From Pogostemon cablin (Eukaryota; Streptophyta; Magnoliopsida; Lamiales; Lamiaceae): 64,000 nucleotides of DNA. A program made the position numbers and the translations under genes. The notes beneath the pieces are model-generated. The model saw nothing but the letters and a program-made list of their open reading frames with translations. It was not told the DNA's origin and did no database searches. The DNA is taken from contig CM042955.1 of assembly GCA_023678885.1 (NCBI GenBank), positions 38,410,088 to 38,474,087 of the forward strand, written 5' to 3'. How positions within the stretch are numbered: position 1 is the stretch's first letter; each line of letters begins with the position of its first letter. Of this stretch, positions 45,464-56,760 are shown piece after piece.

Positions 45464-47120
45464 TGATGGGTGTTTTCTTAATACACAATTAAACCCCAAT
45501 TATGAAGGATATTATTGTAGCTTAAGCAAGCGACCTAGTTATCAATATCGAACCCGAAGGATGATTGCTATCAATTTATTATTAACTAGATTAACGAAAA
45601 CTAATATTATGTAATCTATCAAATATAATTGTCACTAAACTAATTGACGGAATAAGTAAATAACAAGTAAAAGTAAGATAGTAGAAAGTAAACGAGAGTT
45701 CCTCAAGTGAGAAGATAGGTAGCTCTTCGGGACATCCAATTTTACTGGTTAATTTCCCTTCCGTATGTCAATGTCCGACTCTACCTTATGGAATATGGAC
45801 GCGTCACTAAGCCATGCAAATCTACTCTATAGACACAAGTAAATATGCATGTAACGCGTGTGAATAACCTTGGAGCAAAAGATAGAATTTCACCCCCCCC
45901 TTTCTAGGAACTATCAGTATCAATTATTTCCCCCTATGATTGGTACTCTAACCCGATATTATCTCCCTTTATAGGTACTATAAAATTATCCTCTTTATCC
46001 TACTTAATAACCCGAATTCAATTCAATTAACAAGTATTTATATAAGATAGTTCGAACGAAGCTTCGTAGTCCCCTCACTTAGAATCATAACATTGAATCC
46101 TGCTCAGTAGTGAATGCACTCAATCAATAACCAAGATATGTATTCAGACTCTACATAAAAGTTAATGATGCACTAAATAACTCTGAGTATGAATTAAAAA
46201 TGTATAGTCTTATATAAAATAAACCACAAGTAGTGTGTACAGAGTATACACACGGAAGTTAAACTAACTAGATCAAAACCTTCATAACCCTAGAACTACG
46301 AGAACTACGAAAGCTATTCTAGCCCATGACGCTTCAAAGAATGTTCATGGTGTTTGAATAGATCTGACCCGTAGTCTTTAAAATTACAAGAAAGATTAAG
46401 TTGCGAAATAAATCCTAGATGCGGGTGTCGTCGCTTCTCGATCCATCATGAATCTTCACTTGGTTCTCACATGATTCGCTGCACGAATCTCTCTCTACAG
46501 CTCCTGCAGATGGAGTTAGGGTTTGGATGTGGTGTAGGATAGATGTGGAATCTAACTCTCTTTTTACTTGATCGGCATCCCTTTTTATACTTGTAAGTTC
46601 TCCTTATGGACCTTGGATGGGCTTTTTTCGTGGAAAACACACACATGCATGCACTGGAGGTGAAAATCCCGACATGTCGGTGCTGATTTATCCCAATTCG
46701 ACCAGACTAAGCATGGTCGAATGGAACCTCCTGGTCAAACAAGTTATCTATACGCTGAAGCTACTCCTGTTCGACTCAACCTCTGCAGTTCGACTTGATA
46801 AAACTTGGTCAAACGGGATGTCTCGGTCGAACGACCACTCTGTATATTGAAATAATCCCCATTCCACTTAGTTCTTCAGTTTGACTAGTCTTAGCCTGGT
46901 TGAACAGCCTTTCTTCTGGTTGAACCACTCCTCAAAAAATTGTTTTCCAATTCCGAGCACTTTTAACCTGATTTTCTGTACAAATATGCACAAATAGCCT
47001 TAGCAGCAACTGATTCGTGGATTTTCCCTAAACAACCTGATTCATCTTGATAATAGACCAAATCATACTTAATTTCCACACAAATCGGAGCTCAAAATAT
47101 GTGAATTATCACTCTCATTA
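45464..47120 (-). repeat. Element A 5' LTR
   Basis: 1657 bp, TGATGGG...CTCATTA. TATA box at 46581-46590 (minus strand GTATAAAAAGG), GGTCGAAC cluster 46695-46930. It pairs with 4596-5590 plus 13886-14470. The right flank ATAAC completes the decayed target duplication with GTGAC at 4591-4595. Confidence 0.9.
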
Positions 47121-47125
47121 ATAAC

Positions 47126-48312
47126 ACTTGGGATTGAGGATGATTTGAGAATCATGTTTAGAAAAATAGGGATGGAGATATTCTTCAATAGTGGGCTAGC
47201 TACTTACAGACACCTCATAGTAGAGTTTCTAAGCACATTGGAGGTGCAGAAAAGCGCGAGTGGTTTCCTCAGATCTATCACTTCTCAACTCAACAATGAG
47301 TGGAGGCATTTTGACATTCCCACACTCAACTTCTATTTGGGATTCCTGCCTTGTAGGCAACATATTAGCTTCTACGATGGAGGAGGTTTTGAAAGGAAAC
47401 AATGGTGGCTCAGAATGATCAATGATGGAGCCGACCAACAGCTAAGCTGCAGGGTTAGCTCCTCCAAGGTACAGCAATACGGAATCCTACAATGAGAAAC
47501 TTTGAAAAGATAGTATCTAACACTATCTTAGGTCAGTCTGAGAGCGGACCCATAGGGGAGAAACAACTATATATCATGTTTTTCTTGTATTGAGAGCTTG
47601 AGTTGAACATGGCAGCTCATTTTGTTCAATATGCGGAAAGGCTAGCTAAAAGGCAAGCTCATCATAAAGTGATGATTGGAGGGATCGTCACTATAATTGT
47701 AGATGGTTTAGGACTGGACTTCACGGGCATGCAACCAATGATCAGTGAGGGGTTGAATGCTCTTATGTTGATAAGGATGGAGTTCCTTTTTTGATCGAAG
47801 ATACTTATTGTTTGAGGCAGGATAAAGGTTCTCCATTTCCACTTCCTACTCTTCATTTAACCTCTATATATGGTCATAAATGATATGAGAATTTTGCCAT
47901 GGCTAGTACCCATCACTCCAGAGTGGTCTGTACGTTCTATAGAGAGAATAGAGCTGGAGTGGAGGTAGTGCTTAGAGAGATGGTAGATGTTGAGAATGCT
48001 AAATTAGAAACACTGAGAGCCGAGCTAGTACAGATGGAGGAGGGTGAAGAAGGAAATGGCAAGGAGCAGCATGTGGAATTTGAGGAACCTCTAATCCGCC
48101 TGAGTTTGATAATAAGGAGGAAGAGGCACAACAGTAGCAGCAGACACAACCCGAAATGGGCAATATGAGGTGGGAACATCCTAGATGGGGATGTTAGAGA
48201 GATCAGACTTACATAGCAACAGCATGGTGCGCAGATTGGAGAGTTACAGGCCCGACAGGTGAGGATGAACCATAATTTTAGCAGGCTCGTCTCCACATCA
48301 CCAACATAGAGG
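47126..48312 (+). pseudogene. H element env-like/ATHILA ORF-1 protein, C-terminal part
   Basis: Continues directly from 4595 (…QTMVT joined to LGIEDDLRIMF). Core blocks are TYRHLIVEFLSTLEV, FYLGFLPCRQHISFYDGGGF and, after a one-base frameshift near 47483, FEKIVSNTILGQ and GEKQLYIMF. Further ORFs are 47603-47794 (NMAAHFVQYAERLAKRQ) and 47899-48168 (a Glu-rich, probably coiled-coil C-terminus). It is collinear with E_R 54430-55676. It ends just before copia-2, which truncates the rest of H. Confidence 0.8.
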
Positions 48313-48327
48313 ATATGATGATAAGTG

Positions 48328-49250
48328 TGTTGGATTATTTACTAAAAGCCTAGCTTTAGTATGAATAATGTTTTAACAATATTTGAAATGAGATTCATTT
48401 ATCAAATGATTGCATCTTATAATTTATTTATAAGTCGATGCAATAGCCTATTTACTTTGTATTGTAGATAATATGGTGTGTGGCGTCTCACGGAAGATCA
48501 TATTATCAGCTCCATATAAAGTATAAACAAATGCTCACAACCGAGATATAGACAGGGATAATCTACGGGGAAGGTTGTAGTGTGATTTGGTATTAGTTTG
48601 TCCTGACTATAAAATTACACTAGTGCACTTTATGTGTATTAAGCAGGACCATGTGAGGTTGTTCGATTTATACTTACTATATAAATGAACTAGACCTCAT
48701 TTATTATGGATGTTCGTACTCTTAATCCCTATACAATAACCTCGACACGTAATTCAATATTTATTTCTTTGATTCATCAATGGGTGAGATTTAATTATTA
48801 AATCAATATGTTCGGTGAGTTGGGAGATATATTGTCTGTATGGTGTGCTGTTGATTGTATTAGGAATCCGTGTCCTAATAAATTAGGCTGATGATGTCCC
48901 CTTGAGGAGCTCATAAGGATTATCATGTAAATCCTATAGGTGGATTTGATCCGGCATGATAATAAGGTTGAGTGGTACTACTCTTGGATTATAGATTAAT
49001 TAATTGAGTTGTCACTAAGTCATTTAATTAATGGGCATTGTATATCTTAAACATAGGGAGTTAAATGGGCTCATAATAACAAAGAGCCCATAACATAATT
49101 TGAGATTAGGGTGGCAGTGCAATAATAATTATTTAGTGGATTCAGACTTCTCCGCCAATTTTTGGTGAAAGGTAAAGCTTTCTGATTATTCCGCTGCGTT
49201 AGATGTGCTTGGAACCCTAACAGATTAAGTAGACCATAAGATCCGATCAT
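48328..49250 (+). repeat. copia-2 5' LTR (internally deleted)
   Basis: Starts TGTTGGATTATTTACTAAAA and is collinear with the copia-1 LTR, but about 430 bp corresponding to roughly 6390-6815 are missing. That stretch includes the TATA-like region. The right end is blurred by mutation (approximate). Confidence 0.8.
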
Positions 49251-49294
49251 CAATTCATATCAGAGCGACGGTTTCTTGGTTCTGCATGAAATGT

Positions 49295-49600
49295 TCGGAT
49301 AATCTGGTCGATATTGATGATTTCGATAATCTGGATGATATCGATAATTTTGATAATCTGGATGATATCGACGTTTTTGATAATCTGGTCGATATCTATG
49401 ATTTTCAAAAATTTGATAATCTGAAGTTTTTCAAAAATTTGATATTCTAGAAGTTTTGAAAATTTGATAATTTGGAAGTTTTCAAAATTTTGATAATTCG
49501 GAGATTTTCGAAAATTTGATAATCTGGAAGTTTTTGAAAATTTATTTATCTTGAAGTTTTTTCGAAAATTTGATAATATGGAGGTTTTCAAAAATTTTAT
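49295..49600. repeat. AT-rich minisatellite in copia-2 leader
   Basis: Two related degenerate repeats: GATAATCTGGATGATATC units (49310-49400), then TTTGATAATCTGGAAGTTTT units of about 30-36 bp (49405-49600), roughly ten units in all. The minus-strand ORF 49250-49666 is only a read-through of the repeat. It occupies the place of the GC-rich segment of copia-1. Confidence 0.7.
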
Positions 49601-50539
49601 TTTTTCGCCATAATGGTTGTAAAATTTAATTATTTCTATGTTTATTATTATTATATATGTATGCATGTTCTATAAGATCTACTGCCTTATGTGTTATGAT
49701 AGGAGCATGCTAAGTTGCGTATTTTATTTATGAATATTATATTCATGTAAAAATCCTCATATTAAATAACTGAGTGGGAGAGGTATTAATTTATTATTCC
49801 TGCGGCCTCCATTATTGGTTTATAATGTAATGGAAGTATACTTGCGTGTTAGCTATAGTGCCTTCCTCCCCATCAGATGAGTATATTTGTTGTTCACTGG
49901 TACAGACTTCTTTAAATAATTATTGGTTTGTAATGTGATGCACATAAACTTGCGTGTTGGCTATAGTGCCTTCCACCCTATCGGATGAGTTTATTTACGA
50001 ATCACTAGTACAAACTTCTAATTGATGATCATAGGAAGTTATTTGGGCGCATGTGATCTTCTCCATCTGAAGGGGCACAAGCTTGGGTAATGGACTTAGT
50101 ATCAAATAATGGTGTACACTTAGGTGTAATTAATATGTATCCTCCCCATCACAGTCACTGCTATTACTTGCATGGCCAAGAGGTATCGACTATTAATTAT
50201 TTGTCATAAGGTTAAATTGACAAACAGAATTAATGGGTAAAACCTTCTCTTGCGAATGTTAGGGTTTGTATACGTCAACACTATCGTGTCATGCAAATTC
50301 ACGATGCTTGAGATGTCGGTGAATTTATTTTATATTATTTTTATGGAATCAATATAAATTTTATATTCGAAGGATTTGATCGGTGTGTTTATTTATGTGA
50401 TTCTCTTTATTTTCAAATGGTTTTATTTCACATATTGTTAACTAAAAGAAATCATATTTACTATTTCGAAATTAGATGATTAGAAAAGAATTTTGGTTTT
50501 AATTCTTACTGCTTAAGAAAACAAATGTGTTCTCACTAA
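49601..50539 (+). other. copia-2 leader with ~105 bp tandem duplication
   Basis: Non-coding, collinear with copia-1 8420-9379. The duplicated unit (CTATAGTGCCTTCCTCCCC, CCTATCGGATGAGTTTATTT) lies at about 49828-49934 and 49935-50025, matching 8656-8850 in copia-1. Confidence 0.6.
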
Positions 50540-50880
50540 GGATGCACCTGGTGCCTATTAAAGTCTTTAGTGGAGAGGTGAGATGTTCGTAGAAATATGA
50601 TGGTCAATCTCATGCAACTCTTCGAATACTTGAGTGAAGTTAAAAGGCAAGGGGTCATGGTTAACTTGATGAATTGAAAATCCTTGGAGTAGAAATTGAA
50701 GGAGAAACCTAGGTCAATTTTATTCTACATAAGTTTGCCTAGATGTTTTGAGCAATTTCCACCTGAAATACAAAAGGTTGTATATGGTGGGGAATTTCTG
50801 ACAAAACATGTGGCGATGAAAGAAAGCCATTTTCATCAAGGTGTGAACAAGGTTAGTATCTTATTCACTAGCTGTTAAAG
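50540..50880 (+). pseudogene. copia-2 gag remnant
   Basis: MVNLMN near 50658, then after frame damage 50696-50878 with SLPRCFEQFPPEIQKVVYGGEFL, the leucine-proline motif region of copia-type Gag. It aligns with 9488-9700 of copia-1 and is somewhat better preserved. Stops remain, so it is not functional. Confidence 0.65.
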
Positions 50881-50988
50881 CATGATTAGTGGTGGCCTCC
50901 ACTGACTCGTTGTGTGTAGATATTAGAATCACTAATCATGTTTGCAACTAAGTGATGATGAGATTATTGCGTACATGAGTAATGCTAC

Positions 50989-52733
50989 TGTTCTTAGTCG
51001 CATTTCTTGTAAAAATATATAAGAGTAAGAGACTCTATCAACGAGTAAACGCGTGATCAAGTACAAAATTTATAGTAATGTCGTCCCAAGGGAAAGTAAA
51101 CTTATGCATATATCCGGATTTTCCATTGATTTATGCTTTGTAAGGATGATAGTTTGAAGGTTTTGTATATAAAACTACTACTTAATCCTCTACTTACTCA
51201 ACTAGAATTTAAACTAACAAAGTAATGAATCAAACAACAAACAAGTTTTGAATGGAATGGAGATAGAATTCACTTGAGAAGAGAGCAAGGCTAATCATAA
51301 TCATGGTTAAGACTTGAGCTAGATATGCAAAACTCTTGATGGTGAATTTCATTAACTTGTGGACTAAAAGCAATCACGATTTTACCCCTAATCCCTATGG
51401 CCAAGGCAATTAGGTTCTCGACTCTTTTACAAGTCTAAGTCTCCTAGGATTGGTTTTAATCTCAATTCTCTTAAGGTACTATAATCATAAGTTGGTTCTT
51501 TTCACTCAATTTCTTAAGTGTCCCTCTATGAATGTTCTAAGCCTAAAGAATGTATGGCTTACCTCCCCTTATACAAACATGCATGCACATTTCAATATAT
51601 GATTCAATTAAACATCCACTCACAACATTTGAATGGCCATCCTAACACTATGAATAGAGAATTTAATCACACAAATATTGAATTGAAACATGATTGATAT
51701 ATCATAAAAGAAAATCCACAATTTAATTCAAATCACTACTCAAGTTTTACACATCTAACTCTTCATCTCAAACATTCATATGATTAGCCCTACTATAGGA
51801 CTAGCCACTAAACATTGTGATTATACCAATACAAATCAATCTTTGCTCCATTTGAGCCAAAATAAGAAGAAAATCAACAATTGAAAAGTAGATTTGCTTC
51901 CCTTTCATGGAGAAACCTTCCTTCTCTTCAACATGCTAACTCCTTCAATCCTTGATGTTTTCCTCTTCTCAAATGGTGGATGGATGGATTGGATGATGGA
52001 TTTATGGATTGATTGTGGAGATCAAATGGAAATTGAATGGATCTAATAGATAGGAATGGATGATGGATCTAGTGTGTGAGAAAATATGGTGTGGAGTGTG
52101 TGTAACTGCTATGGAAATTATCTCTCCTCTAAATTTCGCACAACTCACCCTTTTATATCACTAATGGACCTTCTAGAAGCTTCCGGAACATTCTGAAAAT
52201 TGCACAGGTTTTGCACCTACACGGTCCGTACAGCAGCACATGGTCCATGTTGGGCACACCTACTTCGGCGTATTATGCATGCTTCCGGACACGGCTCGAG
52301 CTGCGCTACATGGCCTCAAGCATGGGCGTGTAGTATTTTCTGATGACATTACACGGCTTCTTCTTATAGGGTCGTGTTCCGTACACGGGGCGTGCCGCAA
52401 TGCACGGCCCGTGCACCAGCATACGACTTTGCTCCTGGGAGAGCAGCGATTTCTGATGACAGTACACGACCACTTGTTACAGGATCGTGTTCCGCACATG
52501 GCCCGTGCACAAGTCTGCCTTGTTCCTCCATCTCCGTTTCGCTCCCGACTCCATTTTTATCCATTTCTTGACCTGTTTTACAAATATTTAAGCTCATTTA
52601 CACAATTCTATCAATTCATACCACATTTCTCAGAATAACAATAACTCCACCAAAAATCACACAAATACGGATAAAAGCATCCGAAAATCCACAAATAAAG
52701 ACACTAAAATCTAGGTGAAAATGACTACGATCA
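50989..52733 (-). repeat. E_R 3' LTR
   Basis: 1745 bp. On the minus strand TGATCGTAGTC...GACTAAGAACA. U3 contains two tandem units of about 115 bp with CACGGCCCGTG palindromes (52212-52515), then a TATA box TGATATAAAAGG (52151-52160). ORFs over the U3 are not credible genes. Confidence 0.9.
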
Positions 52734-52750
52734 ACCCCCCAAAAAAACTT
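52734..52750 (-). other. E_R polypurine tract
   Basis: Minus strand AAGTTTTTTTGGGGGGT directly precedes the LTR start TGATCG. It primes plus-strand DNA synthesis. Confidence 0.85.
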
Positions 52751-54429
52751 AAAGTATTGTTCGTCCTCGAACAATGAAAAATGATAAACAAGAGGAGTAA
52801 TTTTCACCTAGAAAAACACCTAACGAACATAAACCACAACACATCACAAGTAATAAGGACTACAAAATCACATTAAGTATCCCTACATCATCAAACTTAT
52901 AACATGAAAAATTAACAAGTTCAATCTTAAGAATGACAAAAGAGTAATCAAATCCCTTTCAATCCATGCCTCTCATAGGATATCAAATTCACACAACACT
53001 CTATAGAATATGGTTTTTAAAATCACTCATCAACCGGTTAGAACCGACTCACCATAGGCATGTTCATGGACTATGTTCAGAAGCCACCCTAGTTCAATAA
53101 GTGATCAAAAAAGTCTTTATCTTAGGATGTAATGTTTAGGCTCTTTGGTAAGATAGGAAACTTTGGATAATAGTGACTATTCAAGTGCAGATAATCGAAG
53201 AGATGATTCTTTTCTCCAACTTCTTCACTTTTTAAAACTTCCTCCTTTTGTAATTTAAAAGCACTAAATATCAACATACCATGGATTTATTGAGCTTCTC
53301 TTAACTTGCATACTTTCTTTCTTTGTCTTTTAAATTTCTGTGAGCATGTTTTATGATTTTGCTCCTTTGTCCTTTTTGAGAATGTATATAACCCTATTCT
53401 GGCCCGGTCCGGTATGAAATGAACTTATAATCATGGAATCGAATCGATCATCAGGTTGCATATGCTTTTAGCTCTAGCTCGTTCATCCTTTTTTTTCGAT
53501 TCACCATTTCCTTCATCTTCTTGCACATTTCCACCATCAACCTTGTAAACCATCATCTCCTCAATCACCCACACATAGGTTTTATATATATAAGGCTTAA
53601 GTGGGTTTTCAAGGCTTGTAATGTGCTTAAATCACAAAGAAAAAGGCTTATAGGCTCAAAGTGGTTCACTAGGGAGAGTGTTTTAGGTAAGGAAATTTAT
53701 GGCTATGACTTCATTCAACATGGATGACCTAAGATCATGTCACAAATTTCAACCATTCGGGCTTCGTTACTATAGTCCATGAGCAAGTTTTAGTTTGTCT
53801 AAGTACAACCGGTTCTCTTATCAAGAATTAACCATGGATGCACGGTTGAGGCTCAACTCTCACAAGCTTTTGCTTGGACCAAAAGAAACCTATTTACCCT
53901 TCATACTTCCCTAAATTGAACAAATTATGTAATTCATGTCATAATTTCAACAAGTAGAAACCATTAACATACTTGCCATCACTCATCACAAACAATGCAT
54001 CAAAGCTCACATTCAAAAACACTAAACACCTTCCCAAAACAATACCACCAAACCATCCCCACAAGAATAAAAATTTACAAACAAAACACACTAATCAAAG
54101 ACTCACAAAACAACATAACAAGCACATAACATGCATGAACAAAATCATCCATCTTAAAATACCAAGCACACCAATTCACATCCATAACAATTAAAATCAA
54201 ATTCCCATCACATCCAAATAATGAAAATCAAACCAAAATAATAAAAAGTAAATCGCAAAAAACTAAAATGAAATCCCAAAATAAAGAAAACCTCCCAAAA
54301 ACAAACAATTTAAGTACAATCCAATCTACCAAATCAAATCAACTTCAAGAATCCTCCCAAAAACAAACAATTTAAGTACAATCCAATCTACCAAATCAAA
54401 TCAACTTCAAGAATCCTTCAAAAAGTCTA
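52751..54429 (-). other. E_R 3' untranslated tail
   Basis: AT-rich non-coding tail homologous to those of A and E0, sharing GGCTCTTTGGTAAG.TAGGA near 53138. It contains an exact 62 bp tandem duplication (54291-54352 and 54353-54414). Small ORFs such as 53521-53727 and 53973-54194 have no support. Confidence 0.6.
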
Positions 54430-55676
54430 ATCACAGCTAAGATGAATGAATGGAAGTGCCTAGCACTCAAAGTACTCCCTTCATGGCTCTGGAGGTGGAG
54501 GTGGAGGTGGAGGTGGAGGTGGATGATAAGTATTCCATGGAATGTATGCACGAGGAGATCCAGGGAACTGGAAGTTGAACATCATCATCATCATCTCCTC
54601 TATGTTGTTGGAGTGCACCCGTGATCGCTCCTCGTAATACTCCCTCCGACGCTATCCAGCTATTAACTCCTAAATATGCACTCCGTGCTCCTGCTGAACC
54701 TCTCGAATCTCCCTGATCTGTGCTCTATAAGTCTGTTGTACGTGCCTCATATCTCTCACCTCATTCATCATGTAATTCCAGCCACAGACAAGAACTCCAT
54801 ACTCATCAACTGCTGATAATTCAAGCCTTCACTAACCATTCTATTCTCAATTCCACCAAGGTTAATTCCCATCCCTTGAGCGATCATGGTGATCATGCCT
54901 CCTAGCATCAAACCCTGAGATGATTGTCTCTTGGCAACTCTCTCTGCATGGTGCACAAAATGTGCTGCAACATTAAACGGTTGCTCATTGTAGATACAGA
55001 ACATGATATACAACTATTTCTCTCCTACAATTCCACCCTCAAATCTTCCTAAGATGGTATTAGAAACAATCTTCTCTAGGTATCTCATCACCGGGTTTCG
55101 GATTGCAGTTCCTTTTGAAGCACTGGGAACATAACCTGCTTGTTCCGTCCAATCATTCACCAAGCTCTTCCACCATTCTTGTTGATTGAAACCACCCCCT
55201 TCATAGAAACTCTGATGGTTTGCACATGGTGGGCATCCAAAGCACTCGTTCAACACAGGTAGTGGAATCTTTTCTCTCAACACATTATCCAACTGAAACG
55301 TCACCCAAATAGGGAAACCCTTTCGATCCTTCTTCACTTGCAACGTGCTCATAAACTCAGCAATTAGATGGTAATAAGTAGGTGGCATTTTGTCAAAGAA
55401 AGTCTCCAGTTGTGTAAATCTGAATAGCTTCCTTAAATCCACTTCGATTCCCAACCCTCTCATCGTTTCTGTGTCTTGGAATCGAGTTGGTTTGATCTTC
55501 GGAGCTAACGTCTGCCACCGGAGCACATATTTATCCCAATAATCCTCAAACTCTACTCCAAAATAATCAAGATGGATCCCATCTTCCATCAGTTTTGCAT
55601 CAAGGTTAGCCAATTCCCCTGGATCAGTAATGACTATGAAATCCTCATTTCTTGGTCTAACTCTCCTCTCAGCCAT
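54430..55676 (-). pseudogene. E_R env-like/ATHILA ORF-1 gene, main exon
   Basis: Opens MAERRVRPRNEDFIVITD at 55676, right after a TTGTAG acceptor. The core contains YYHLIAEFMSTLQV, FGCPPCANHQSFYEGGGF and RYLEKIVSNTILGRFEGG. A TAG stop at codon 222 sits where H has a Gln codon. The frame continues in 55013-54768 (FVHHAERVAKRQ), and, after further stops, reaches a Met-rich run and a poly-Pro run from a GGAGGT microsatellite (54490-54523). The family occurs downstream of integrase in Athila-type elements; its biochemical role is unknown. I see no clear signal peptide or membrane span in the first exon part. Confidence 0.8.
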
Positions 55677-56327
55677 CTACAATACAACAATGCTCAAGTT
55701 ACATTAAACTTCATCAATAAGAATGTTAATGTTTTAAGTTAAATTCCACTCTAGTCATTCAACTTAAGTGTGAAATATACTATGCATCAACATCACTTAT
55801 TCACATCATTAAAACTTCAAACTTAATCATAGTATGCACTTCATCATCATTCATCTCAACTATCCATGATTCCTATCTCAATTCCTATCATACTTGCACA
55901 CATAAGTTCCAACACATATCAACACTAAGCACTATGAACCTATGATCTCAAATTTAACCCAAAATCTTCACTTAGACATTTCATCGAACACTTGGCATAC
56001 ACAACGTTTTAACATAATTTCAAAATACAATTCACATAGCCTCATGCCCAAATCCTCAACATATAAGTCTAATTATTCACAATTTAAACATTACACAAGT
56101 ATGATCACTCAATTTGCACAACATATTCAATCAATTTCACCATTCTCACAAAATCCCCTAATTCAACTTCTCTTAAATCCTAATTCAATTCTCAATTAAC
56201 AAATCACATTGACACATGTATGCTTATTATTCACAAATTCATTCAAAACACATAATATCACAAGCCCATGCATCAATGTATCCAATTTCTATCAAAATTC
56301 ACAAGTTAGGGTTCAAAGAATTCATAC
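55677..56327 (-). other. Predicted intron before E_R env-like ORF
   Basis: Donor GAAAG|GTATGAATTC at 56327, acceptor TTGTATTGTAG immediately before the ATG at 55676; 651 bp, AT-rich. The upstream exon has ATA where A and B have ATG, so translation would start at the main-exon ATG. Confidence 0.5.
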
Positions 56328-56500
56328 CTTTCAAACTTGGCTATGGAGAAGTGTTCTTTGTGTGCACAATTGAAGAAACTCACTCACAATATCTCAATAC
56401 TAACCTTGTTGGTCAAGTAGTGCACTAGGGAGAGGAATTTGGAGTGAAAAGAGTGTGTAAGGAGGGATTTGTGTGTGTGAAAGTGAGTACGGATCGGCCC

Positions 56501-56760
56501 TTTTAAATACTGGAATTAAACCCTGCACGGCCCGTGTAGCGCTGCACGGCCTCAAGTGTGGCCGTGTAGCATTTTCTGATGTCAATACACGACCTCTTGT
56601 TACAGGGTCGTGCTCCGCACACGGCCCGTGTACTTTCTTTCCTGCACGGCTCGAGCTCAGAGCTCGGCCTTTACCCTGGACGAGTAGCGTGTTCTGATGA
56701 CAGTACATGGTCTGTCCTTACAGGGCCGTGTACGGAGCTCGGCCCGTGTAACAGTTTTAC
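56501..56760 (-). promoter_or_regulatory. E_R internal promoter-like module, homologous to its LTR U3
   Basis: Two units of about 115-150 bp share with the LTR U3 (52325-52520) the phrases TTCTGATGACAGTACA, TTACAGGGTCGTG and CACACGGCCCGTGTA in the same order, plus CCTGTTTTTACA just upstream. The cluster is followed by TATTTAAAAGGGCC (56499-56512) and, 175 bp on, the splice donor. This is a true copy of the U3 architecture, not just a shared short motif. Confidence 0.6.

Larger units (their letters stand above)
4596..47120 (-). mobile_element. Element A: Athila-like Ty3/gypsy retrotransposon with nested insertions
   Basis: Outer boundaries are TGATGGG at 4596 and CTCATTA at 47120. The two LTRs (4596-14470 minus copia-1, and 45464-47120) match at roughly nine of ten positions by eye. 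The flanks are GTGAC (4591-4595) and ATAAC (47121-47125), a 5 bp target duplication with two G-to-A changes. Removing the block restores a continuous H frame across the joint. Order on the minus strand: 5' LTR, PBS, gag, PR, RT (cut by B), then after the rearranged interior the internal promoter, env-like ORF, tail and 3' LTR. A's own RNase H and integrase are not found. Confidence 0.85.
48328..50988 (+). mobile_element. copia-2: left part of a second Ty1/copia element
   Basis: 5' LTR, a primer-site-like CATATCAGAGC near 49256-49266, leader and gag remnant of the same family as copia-1, inserted at the end of H's env-like ORF. E_R interrupts it at 50989, so the rest must lie beyond the right end of the window. 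Confidence 0.82.

Noticed and set aside
49250..49666. 138-codon minus-strand ORF rich in Ile, Asn and Lys
   Set aside because: Pure read-through of the AT-rich minisatellite in the copia-2 leader.
52240..52638. 132-codon plus-strand ORF (and overlapping minus ORFs)
   Set aside because: Lies across the E_R U3 repeat units; similar chance ORFs appear over every CACGGCC cluster (23046-23331, 35283-35639, 56400-56923).
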